NCBI GenBank assembly: GCA_023409835.1 | Contig: JAEYQV010000047.1 | Location: 1 to 11,223, forward strand | Reading direction: 5' to 3' | Origin: Bacillota bacterium | Lineage (GTDB): Bacteria; Bacillota; Clostridia; Lachnospirales; Lachnospiraceae | DNA length: 11,223 bases | Shown: positions 5,688 through 11,223 of the stretch, in pieces | Layout of the letters: the number at the start of each line of letters is the position of its first letter | Numbering within the stretch: position 1 is the stretch's first letter | Notes under the pieces: model-generated | The model's database searches: none | What the model saw: the letters and a program-made list of their open reading frames with translations, nothing else | Told to the model about the DNA's origin: nothing | Program-made: the position numbers and the translations under genes

Positions 5688-5867
5688 ATGTACTTTGAGC
5701 CATCCCGAAAAACCTATTATCGTTTCCCTTCTTCTCAAAGCATTACAGATATGGATTCCAGGTTGTATTTTCCCGAGAAGCCTTCCTTTGCCGAAGAAGA
5801 TACCCGATATGATTCCAAGGAAGCCGTTCATGTACCGGAGAAGGAAACCTATCAGGATTTTTATTAA
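5688..5867 (+). CDS. 59-residue hypothetical protein, unrecognised
   Basis: A short gene with an excellent ribosome binding site (AAAGGAGG, 9 nt before the ATG) and a perfect TATAAT further upstream. The product begins MYFEPSRKTYYRFP and ends PEKETYQDFY. It is rich in Tyr/Phe, Glu/Asp and Pro, with no Cys, no signal peptide and no membrane segment. It looks hydrophilic and probably disordered. The motif FPEKPSF/VPEKE occurs in a loose repeat (positions 28-34 and 49-53). I do not recognise a family and assign no function. It faces the TraX-family gene head-on with only 16 bp between stop codons and no evident terminator, so the two transcripts may overlap. A slightly longer frame in another register starting at 5695 has no ribosome binding site of its own and is rejected. 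Confidence 0.65.
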   Translation: MYFEPSRKTYYRFPSSQSITDMDSRLYFPEKPSFAEEDTRYDSKEAVHVPEKETYQDFY

Positions 5868-5883
5868 TCGTATGATATAGTAA

Positions 5884-6633
5884 TTATATAGCCAGACTGA
5901 TCAGCCATAGCAGGAGCAAATGTGCGGGGTAAAAGATATAAAAGAAATACTTTATATTTTTACCCTTTTTTCCGTTATAGAAGGAAATCGGTATCATCGC
6001 AAGGAGTGCAACTATTTCAATTGAATTACGGAAAAAGTATCCGATAATAATCAAAAAGCATAAGGTTATCAGTATCTTGTTACCCCGGAACAGGTAGAAG
6101 GCAACAATCAGGAGAACTCCTGCAAAGCCATAATCTGTCCTTAATAAAGCAGCAACAAAGCACATTCCCAGCGTAATCAAGCTGTAAAACAGGTTGCTTA
6201 AGAAGATTTTCTTTCGGAACTTATTCTCCACCAGGCTCATAAGATAGATTGCCATCAGCCCCAGGAACAGAGTAAAGAATATGTTCTGGTGGCGGAATAA
6301 TCGATTGGTCAGGATACCCAGGGTTTCCTCATCTGTGAAGTCTCCCTTAATATCAGCCAGAATATCTCTACCGGCGGAGAAGCTACGGTAGAAGGCTATA
6401 TCAAACGGAATCTCAGAAAGAAAGGCAAATATCCCTAATCTGGTCAGATATTTTCGGATATCGCTTGTGTGATGGAAGCCCTCCACGAGCATGAAAATAA
6501 AGATGGGAAAAGCAATCCGTCCGATCATCCTGGCCGGCCAGTATAAACCATTATCATATGGTATTAATATTGCTCCGGTGTGGTCAATCAGCATGGTAAC
6601 GATAGCAATGATTTTTAAAACAAAAATACTCAT
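5884..6633 (-). CDS. TraX family integral membrane protein
   Basis: A 249-residue polytopic membrane protein with about seven to eight hydrophobic segments. It carries the marks of the TraX family: LKIIAIVTMLIDHTGA (6-21), RMIGRIAFPIFIFMLVEGF (35-53), FLSEIPFDIAF (71-81), RHQNIFFTLFLG (114-125), RTDYGFAGVLL (165-175) and FYPAHLLLLW (234-243). The F-plasmid TraX acetylates pilin N-termini. Chromosomal relatives in Clostridia are of unknown role and are thought to be acyltransferases. The ID17-H18 and Y-P-x-H-L motifs are candidate active-site parts. It is the last gene of the apparent four-gene operon, 27 nt after the zinc-ribbon gene, with a GGGAGGA ribosome binding site. No conjugation genes are nearby, so pilin modification is unlikely. 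An acyl-transfer role on lipid or cell surface fits the neighbours but is inference. Confidence 0.9.
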   Translation of the reverse strand: MSIFVLKIIAIVTMLIDHTGAILIPYDNGLYWPARMIGRIAFPIFIFMLVEGFHHTSDIRKYLTRLGIFAFLSEIPFDIAFYRSFSAGRDILADIKGDFTDEETLGILTNRLFRHQNIFFTLFLGLMAIYLMSLVENKFRKKIFLSNLFYSLITLGMCFVAALLRTDYGFAGVLLIVAFYLFRGNKILITLCFLIIIGYFFRNSIEIVALLAMIPISFYNGKKGKNIKYFFYIFYPAHLLLLWLISLAI

Positions 6634-6660
6634 AAATGACAGTCCTCCCTGTACACTAAT

Positions 6661-7326
6661 TTATATATGCATTCTCTTATTTAATTCCGCTTTCATATTA
6701 TCCCCTTCAAAGATAACCAGTGCCGCCAGGGAAATTGCACTTGCCGCTACGCAGATCACGGACGGGAACCGTACATTCAACCCTCCGAAGATCAGAAAGA
6801 TGATTGGAATAAAGCCGAAGATGGCATCCATGAAGATGTAGATCAGCAGATCCCTGACACCGATCTTAAGAAGCTTTGCCCCGATTGCCATAACAATCAT
6901 CGCTACGACACAGACGGAGGGAATTACATAATCCAAAGACCATCCGATCCACCCCATGGAACGGTCCCAAAGGAAGGATAGGAAGCTGATCAGACACACC
7001 TGCCATAAAATCGTCTTCGGGATATTATTCTTCTTCCGTATGATGATGAACAGACTAATCCACATACAGGCGATAGCAGCAGCCACCAGCAGCGACCATT
7101 TGGAATCCTTCGTAACGATCACATTAACTGCAAAGCTGACGACCACTGCTATGACAGAAACCAATATAATGATTCGTATGAAGATATTAAACTCCTGATA
7201 AATTGTCGGGATATGGGGAAACACCTCTTCCTGTGCATCTCCTTTTCCCTTCAGCAATCCTCCGCATAATGGGCAGATGTGATGCTCTCCCTTAACCTTC
7301 ACCTTACAATGTTCACATAACTGCAT
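6661..7326 (-). CDS. Zinc-ribbon polytopic membrane protein, DUF6320-like
   Basis: A 221-residue protein with an N-terminal cytoplasmic zinc ribbon, CEHC-x10-CPLC (C4, C7, C18, C21), a short linker, and then about six transmembrane segments (roughly 48-70, 77-96, 107-121, 133-150, 163-182, 187-206). This layout matches the DUF6320 type found in Lachnospiraceae, by recall rather than search. Function is unknown. An AGGAGG ribosome binding site lies 6 nt before the ATG. The gene starts only 10 nt after the stop codon of the acyltransferase, so the two are almost certainly translated from one mRNA. The genomic coupling suggests a membrane anchor or partner for the soluble acyltransferase and esterase, which is inference. 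Nothing in the sequence looks like a catalytic motif. Confidence 0.85.
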   Translation of the reverse strand: MQLCEHCKVKVKGEHHICPLCGGLLKGKGDAQEEVFPHIPTIYQEFNIFIRIIILVSVIAVVVSFAVNVIVTKDSKWSLLVAAAIACMWISLFIIIRKKNNIPKTILWQVCLISFLSFLWDRSMGWIGWSLDYVIPSVCVVAMIVMAIGAKLLKIGVRDLLIYIFMDAIFGFIPIIFLIFGGLNVRFPSVICVAASAISLAALVIFEGDNMKAELNKRMHI

Positions 7327-7336
7327 TTATTTCCTC

Positions 7337-8605
7337 CTAAATATCCCCGGCATTGGAGGTAATCGATATGGATACCCCCTCCTGAGCAAGAATTCTGTAG
7401 AAATTTTTCTGTACATCCGTCCCTACGAAGGGAGATGCAAAGCTGACAACCAGCGTATCACGGAAGGAGCAGATGGCAATCTGCGGTCTCTTGACGCTGG
7501 TAAAGCAATTCAACATATTGATATAAGGAGACAACTCCTCCGTTATCGCAATCTTTCCGACATTGGACAGGGTTGCCGTAATTGTGCGGTCACTTAGATA
7601 TTTTGCAAAACGAAGAACCCAATCCTTCGCCGCGAGGGGTACCACTCTCATGAATGCATTATGCTCCAGGGCGGAGAGACGGTTCATGTGCTCCCGAAGT
7701 CTATCCTCGGTCAGCTCCTTTTCAAAGCCTGATTTCACTGCCTCGATGATATCCTCCAGCTTGTCCGAGGATTCTCCGAAATGATAGCGGATACTGATGG
7801 TCCCGAAAAAGTTCCTTGCCGTAACGGAGGGAAAGTAAGTACGCAGGTTTACAGGCACCGACAACACCACCGGATATTTTCTGCTCCTTACCGGCATCTC
7901 CTGATAAATGGAACGGATGAACAGTGCGGTCAGATAAACGGTCAGGGTACATTGATATCGGTGAGCCAGCTCAATGACCTCCTTGACCGGCATTTCTCCT
8001 TCAATTATCTTAATTCTGTTATCGATCGGCCTTCTGCCAAGAATATGATATGCCTTAACCAGCTTGATTCTCTTCGGCTTCTGATTCCCCGAGTAATGCT
8101 TTAAGAAGCTGTCATCCATCTTCTGGGTAATGGAGGCGTCATAATCCAGATTGGGAAGCTTATCTGTAAAATCCTCCCCATATCTCTTCGTAATATAATA
8201 GTATAGCAGAGTCTTTAAAAAACCCAGGGCACCGGTCCCATCTGTCAGGGCATGGAATACCTCAAGATTAATCCTCTTCTTATAATAAGTTACCTCAAAC
8301 AGAAGATTCCTTCGATTCGGATGGTACAGCATGCTGCAGGGAAGCTTATGCTCTTCTGTTACGACCGGCTTTAATTCCGATTTCTCAAAATAATACCAGA
8401 AGACCCCACGCCGCAAAACGCTGCGATAAAATGGGAATAATACCATCGTAGCCTCCAGAGCCTCCTGTAAAATTCCCTTATCCACCTCATCCCGCATCTC
8501 ACAGACAAATCGGAATACCTTCGTATCCTTCTCATTCGAGGTTGGAGGAAATATCTTCGCTGCATTATCTAGTCTGATCCATTCCACAGGATTTCTTCTT
8601 GTCAT
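7337..8605 (-). CDS. Condensation-fold acyltransferase (alcohol acetyltransferase-like)
   Basis: A 422-residue soluble protein of the chloramphenicol-acetyltransferase/condensation-domain superfamily, closest in style to the alcohol acetyltransferase or wax-ester-synthase-like group. The active-site motif HALTDG (H118-G123, form HxxxDG) is intact, with the second His of the classic HHxxxDG replaced by Phe117. The second half carries VPVNLR (250-255), the NFFGT strand (265-269) and LSNVGKI (346-352), matching the crossover region. Such enzymes move an acyl group from CoA or a carrier to an OH or NH2 acceptor. No carrier-protein or adenylation domain is nearby, so non-ribosomal peptide synthesis is unlikely. 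The best upstream AAGGAG is 13 nt from the ATG, rather far, and follows an intercistronic hairpin (8634-8659), which suggests weaker translation. It is the second gene of the operon, and its acceptor is unknown. Confidence 0.88.
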   Translation of the reverse strand: MTRRNPVEWIRLDNAAKIFPPTSNEKDTKVFRFVCEMRDEVDKGILQEALEATMVLFPFYRSVLRRGVFWYYFEKSELKPVVTEEHKLPCSMLYHPNRRNLLFEVTYYKKRINLEVFHALTDGTGALGFLKTLLYYYITKRYGEDFTDKLPNLDYDASITQKMDDSFLKHYSGNQKPKRIKLVKAYHILGRRPIDNRIKIIEGEMPVKEVIELAHRYQCTLTVYLTALFIRSIYQEMPVRSRKYPVVLSVPVNLRTYFPSVTARNFFGTISIRYHFGESSDKLEDIIEAVKSGFEKELTEDRLREHMNRLSALEHNAFMRVVPLAAKDWVLRFAKYLSDRTITATLSNVGKIAITEELSPYINMLNCFTSVKRPQIAICSFRDTLVVSFASPFVGTDVQKNFYRILAQEGVSISITSNAGDI

Positions 8606-8633
8606 GGTTTGTGATGTTCTCCTTCTTCTCCTT

Positions 8634-8659
8634 GACCGGTGCGTGATCTTCTACCGGTC
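8634..8659. repeat. Intercistronic hairpin between esterase and acyltransferase
   Basis: GACCGGT (8634-8640) pairs perfectly with ACCGGTC (8653-8659) around a 12-nt loop in the 57-nt gap between the two genes. No U-run follows. It may stabilise the upstream mRNA segment or modulate the downstream ribosome binding site, which begins directly after it. Confidence 0.5.
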
Positions 8660-8662
8660 TCT

Positions 8663-9613
8663 CTATATATTCCTATTATCCAATCCTACCTCATTCGTCT
8701 TCAGGAAACGGTTTATCCGCTCATAGGATCTTTTTACATGGACAAAATGCAACGGCAGGGTAATAAATCCATGGAGTGCATCCTTCATCCGAACGATCTC
8801 CACATCATTACCATACTGCTCCAGCTTCTTCCCGTAAGCCTCTCCTTCGTCTCTCAGCGGATCATATTCCGCAGTAATAATCAAGGTCTTGGGCTGTCCT
8901 GACAGATCCTCTGCCAGAAGAGGTGCCAGATACGGATGGCTTAAGTCCTTCTCCGAATTGATATAAAGCTCCATAAAATCATTGATCCGTTTGGTAGTCA
9001 GCAGGTAATCGGTCCCGTTCTCGTGAACTGAAGGGAACGGAGATGCTTCACTATGGTCACTGGCGGTAGACGGATAGAGGAGTATCTGCTTTGCCGGCAG
9101 GAATTCCCCCCGGTCCCTCGCCATCAGGGAAACGACTGCTGCCAGATTCCCCCCGGCACTGTCTCCGATCAGGGTAATATCCTCCCTCCTGACATTGAAC
9201 AGCTCTGCCTCTCGGTATATTTCCCTGGCTACCGTATAACAGTCCTCGGGAGCAGCCGGAAACGGATTCTCCGGAGCCAGCCGGTAATCCACGGAGATAA
9301 CAATATGCCCGGTCTGCTTCGCCATGTGATGGCAAATCTTACTGTAGCTATCAATATTACCGATCACCCAGCCGCCTCCATGGAAGAAGATCAGGATCTT
9401 TGGCATACTATCGGTATCCGGAGGCCAGAAGATACGCACCGGAATCTCGTGGTCCAGCCCGGCGATCTTATGATCCCATATCTCATACAAGGGCTTAATA
9501 TAGGGGTGAATCGCAGTGGTAACCTGCCTCTGCAGCTTATAGGTTTTCTTCGTATCCAGATCCGGATAGGACAAGGCTTTTAACGCGATCCTCATCGCTT
9601 TATTGATAGCCAT
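8663..9613 (-). CDS. Alpha/beta hydrolase, hormone-sensitive-lipase (family IV) esterase
   Basis: A 316-residue cytoplasmic esterase with all marks of bacterial family IV. The oxyanion-hole motif HGGGW is at 78-82, then VDYRLAPE (108-115). The nucleophile elbow is GDSAGG (150-155, Ser152). The acid lies in EYDPLRDEG (249-257) and the catalytic His is in HGF (His281). Length is typical, and there is no signal peptide. Family members cleave short- to medium-chain acyl or acetyl esters. It is the first gene of the four-gene operon, with promoter 9647-9675 and a GAGG ribosome binding site 5 nt from the ATG. Being followed by an acyltransferase, it could remove the group the acyltransferase adds, or release a product, which is inference. 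The catalytic machinery is complete and it should be active. Confidence 0.95.
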   Translation of the reverse strand: MAINKAMRIALKALSYPDLDTKKTYKLQRQVTTAIHPYIKPLYEIWDHKIAGLDHEIPVRIFWPPDTDSMPKILIFFHGGGWVIGNIDSYSKICHHMAKQTGHIVISVDYRLAPENPFPAAPEDCYTVAREIYREAELFNVRREDITLIGDSAGGNLAAVVSLMARDRGEFLPAKQILLYPSTASDHSEASPFPSVHENGTDYLLTTKRINDFMELYINSEKDLSHPYLAPLLAEDLSGQPKTLIITAEYDPLRDEGEAYGKKLEQYGNDVEIVRMKDALHGFITLPLHFVHVKRSYERINRFLKTNEVGLDNRNI

Positions 9614-9646
9614 AGTAACCTCTTCTTACTAATGTTTGCTAAATCC

Positions 9647-9675
9647 ATTCTAACTAACCTATATCTAAAAGTCAA
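9647..9675 (-). promoter_or_regulatory. Promoter of the esterase-acyltransferase-TraX operon
   Basis: On the minus strand TTGACT (9675-9670) and TAGAAT (9652-9647) are separated by 17 nt. Each matches consensus in five of six positions. The predicted start near 9640 gives a leader of about 27 nt to the esterase ATG. No other clear promoter was found within the operon. Confidence 0.75.
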
Positions 9676-9687
9676 ATAAATATGATG

Positions 9688-9710
9688 GCTGCTTTGGGTG
9701 TCCCGGCAGC
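9688..9710. repeat. Imperfect inverted repeat between divergent promoters
   Basis: GCTGC-TTT-GGG-TGT-CCC-G-GCAGC forms a broken dyad just upstream of both the minus-strand -35 (9670-9675) and the plus-strand -35 (9741-9746). A second small palindrome, TTCCGGAA, lies at 9719-9726. Either could be an operator for a regulator controlling both directions. There is no direct evidence. Confidence 0.35.
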
Positions 9711-9740
9711 GAAATCGTTTCCGGAACATAGGATAAACCA

Positions 9741-9769
9741 TTGAGAAGCTCAGACAGATATGTTATACT
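9741..9769 (+). promoter_or_regulatory. Promoter of the iron-sulfur aldo/keto reductase
   Basis: TTGAGA (9741-9746) and TATACT (9764-9769) are separated by 17 nt. Each matches five of six, and a TG one base before the -10 adds an extended -10. Transcription should start near 9776, giving a leader of about 70 nt. Confidence 0.78.
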
Positions 9770-9844
9770 ACAATAAAATATTGGATAACATTCCAGCTGA
9801 TGGAAGCATCACAACATTATATATTACTTCAGGAGGAAGATGCA

Positions 9845-10945
9845 ATGTACTATAAGGAATATGGCAATACCGGGATGAAGGTTTCCGCGATCGGTATGGG
9901 AACGATGCGTTATAACGAAGAGGATATCAATGCAGGGAATTTGGGCAAATGTGCAGATATCGTCCTATATGCCCATGAGAAGGGAATTAATTTCTTTGAC
10001 AGTGCTCCCTTCTACTGTCAGGATAAAAGCGAAGAGATTACCGGAATGGCACTTTCCCAGCTCCCCAGAGACAGCTTCTATATTTCCTCTAAGATGAATA
10101 TGGGAACCGTGAACGGTAAGGGTACGGCCGATGAATTCCGTCGCCGTCTGGAGAATTCCCTGAAGAGACTGAAGGTAGATTACCTTGATTTCTATTATCT
10201 ATGGTGCCTGTTGGATCTTCCGTCCTTCCGGAAGCAGTATGATATCCTTTATCCCTATTTTGAGCAGGCTAAAAAGGACGGCTTGATTAAGAATATCACC
10301 TTCTCCTCCCATATGCAGGGTAATGATCTGGAGAAGGTTATCGAGACCGGTGCCTTTCAGGGTATGCTGATCGGCTATAATGCTTTGAATTACCGATTCC
10401 GTCAGGCCGGACTTACGGCTGCGAACCAGAGGGGCATGGGAATAACCGTCATGAATCCCCTCGGAGGAGGTCTGATCCCGAACAATCCGAACATCTTCAG
10501 TTATATTTCAGAGGGCACCGACCTTAATGTAGCCCAGGCAGCACTCCGCTTCGTAGCCTCCCATAAGGAGATCTCCGTAACCTTAGCCGGCTGCACAACG
10601 AAGCAGCATGTGGATGATGCCGTCCGCTCTGTCGAGGGACTGGTGGAGAAGTCCGCATCTGAGGTCTGTGCGGAATATGAAAGCAAGGGTGTCGAACTGA
10701 ATAATCTCTGTACCGGCTGTGCTTACTGCAAATACTGCCCGCAGGAAATCGATATTCCGAAATACATGGATGCATATAACCAGAAATTACTGGGTAACCG
10801 TATGGAGGACCGCCTAAAAGGGCACTGGGGTATCCCGGCCTCCAAAGCAGCCGAATGTATCAAATGCGGACAGTGTGAAGCACTCTGCACCCAGCACCTT
10901 CCGATCATGGACCGGCTGGATGAGATTGCACTGCTTTCCAGATAA
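9845..10945 (+). CDS. Aldo/keto reductase with C-terminal 2x[4Fe-4S] ferredoxin-like domain
   Basis: A 366-residue cytoplasmic oxidoreductase. Residues 1-280 form an aldo/keto reductase barrel: YGNTGMKVSAIGMGTMR (6-22), FFDSAPFY (50-57, Asp52, Tyr57) and ISSKM (80-84, Lys83), the usual tetrad except that the active-site His position in DYLDFYYLWC is Trp120. Residues 289-348 carry two cysteine sets, C289/292/295/298 and C338/341/344/348, typical of the clostridial iron-sulfur subgroup and able to hold two [4Fe-4S] clusters. A catalytic electron path between a flavin- or nicotinamide-linked substrate and ferredoxin is plausible but unproved. The ATG at 9845 is chosen because AGGAGG sits 8 nt upstream. 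An in-frame ATG at 9800 would add 15 residues and lacks a ribosome binding site. It has its own promoter and a strong terminator, and is divergent from the esterase operon. Substrate is unknown. Confidence 0.94.
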   Translation: MYYKEYGNTGMKVSAIGMGTMRYNEEDINAGNLGKCADIVLYAHEKGINFFDSAPFYCQDKSEEITGMALSQLPRDSFYISSKMNMGTVNGKGTADEFRRRLENSLKRLKVDYLDFYYLWCLLDLPSFRKQYDILYPYFEQAKKDGLIKNITFSSHMQGNDLEKVIETGAFQGMLIGYNALNYRFRQAGLTAANQRGMGITVMNPLGGGLIPNNPNIFSYISEGTDLNVAQAALRFVASHKEISVTLAGCTTKQHVDDAVRSVEGLVEKSASEVCAEYESKGVELNNLCTGCAYCKYCPQEIDIPKYMDAYNQKLLGNRMEDRLKGHWGIPASKAAECIKCGQCEALCTQHLPIMDRLDEIALLSR

Positions 10946-10955
10946 GACAAATAAG

Positions 10956-10991
10956 GGGTTGCCGCATATCAAAATATGCGGCACCCTTTTT
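10956..10991 (+). terminator. Intrinsic terminator of the aldo/keto reductase gene
   Basis: GCCGCATAT (10961-10969) pairs perfectly with ATATGCGGC (10974-10982) around a 4-nt loop. The stem extends by GGGT/ACCC past one bulged T, and TTTTT follows directly (10987-10991). Confidence 0.92.
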
Positions 10992-11086
10992 ACGTTAGTG
11001 ATGTTGACACGTCCTCACTCCTTTGCCGTCAGATGCTGAAGATTGCTTCTGCAAACTATAGTAGTACAAACCCTGATAAAATCTGC

Positions 11087-11114
11087 TTGCAAAATCAACA
11101 ATTTAAGATACAAT
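11087..11114 (+). promoter_or_regulatory. Candidate promoter reading off the right edge
   Basis: TTGCAA (11087-11092) and TACAAT (11109-11114) are separated by 16 nt. Transcription would start near 11121 and run out of the window. The rest of 10992-11223 holds no gene I can support. An ATG at 11140 opens a frame to the window end but has no ribosome binding site. Confidence 0.4.
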
Positions 11115-11223
11115 AGAAATGATGGATTAAAATAAGATAATGAGTAGGCTTCATCCGCTTATCCTATACCGTGCCGAACAGACACTCACTTCATGGCGTC
11201 TGACGTTGGGGATCAATGGAGTG

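Noticed and set aside
5695..5880. 61-residue plus-strand frame overlapping the 59-residue gene
   Set aside because: The AAAGGAGG is correctly spaced for the ATG at 5688 in another frame, not for this one.
9053..9583. Plus-strand open frame opposite the esterase
   Set aside because: It is a shadow of the esterase gene, whose catalytic motifs are all intact, and no ribosome binding site precedes it.
9800..9844. Upstream ATG extension of the aldo/keto reductase
   Set aside because: No ribosome binding site precedes 9800. AGGAGG lies 8 nt before the ATG at 9845, and the family N-terminus (YGNTGMKVSAIG) begins there.
11140..11223. Possible start of a coding sequence running off the right edge
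   Set aside because: The frame is open for 28 codons, but there is no ribosome binding site and no recognisable sequence, so it cannot be supported.
1..11223. Mobile element, prophage, toxin-antitoxin or CRISPR content
   Set aside because: No transposase, integrase, regularly spaced repeats, terminal inverted repeats or toxin-antitoxin pair was seen. The TraX-family gene has no conjugation genes beside it and is best read as chromosomal.

Overview
The window looks like chromosomal DNA from a low-to-mid GC, anaerobic Gram-positive bacterium of the class Clostridia, most likely family Lachnospiraceae. The signs are strong AGGAGG ribosome binding sites, vegetative TTGACA/TATAAT promoters with 17-bp spacers, a perfect HrcA/CIRCE operator, a DegV protein, a TraX-family membrane protein, a zinc-ribbon membrane protein of the DUF6320 type and an iron-sulfur aldo/keto reductase. 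There is no sign of phage, transposase, integrase or CRISPR. The family-level assignment is inference from gene content.

Left part (1-2630). A GNAT acetyltransferase of the phosphinothricin/methionine-sulfoximine type lies on the minus strand with its own promoter. Next to it, on the plus strand, is a very short gene (771-851) for a 26-residue Cys/Arg-rich peptide, followed by a hairpin terminator. Then comes a tRNA-Pro(CGG) gene on the minus strand with its own promoter and terminator, and a DegV-family fatty-acid-binding protein on the minus strand.

Middle (2560-5870). htpG (Hsp90) is preceded by a strong promoter and a perfect CIRCE operator, so it is very probably under HrcA heat-shock control. 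Two things stand out. A Cys/His-rich acidic insertion sits in the C-terminal half of the chaperone. In the leader, the only good Shine-Dalgarno sequence lies 41 nt from the AUG, but an 11-bp perfect hairpin between them would bring the effective spacing to 9 nt. Upstream of htpG is a conserved protein that resembles the DUF5721 family. Divergent from that is an unrecognised 59-residue gene with an excellent ribosome binding site.

Right part (5884-10945). Four minus-strand genes form an apparent operon from one strong promoter: an HSL-family esterase, a CoA-dependent (condensation-fold) acyltransferase, a zinc-ribbon polytopic membrane protein and a TraX-family membrane protein. Together they suggest acyl transfer to, and removal from, some alcohol, amine, lipid or surface polymer. 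The substrate is unknown. Transcribed divergently from the same 230-bp intergenic region is an aldo/keto reductase with a C-terminal two-[4Fe-4S] ferredoxin-like domain, ending in a clear terminator. The last ~230 bases hold a plausible promoter but no gene I can support, and the first 70 bases hold nothing I can identify.
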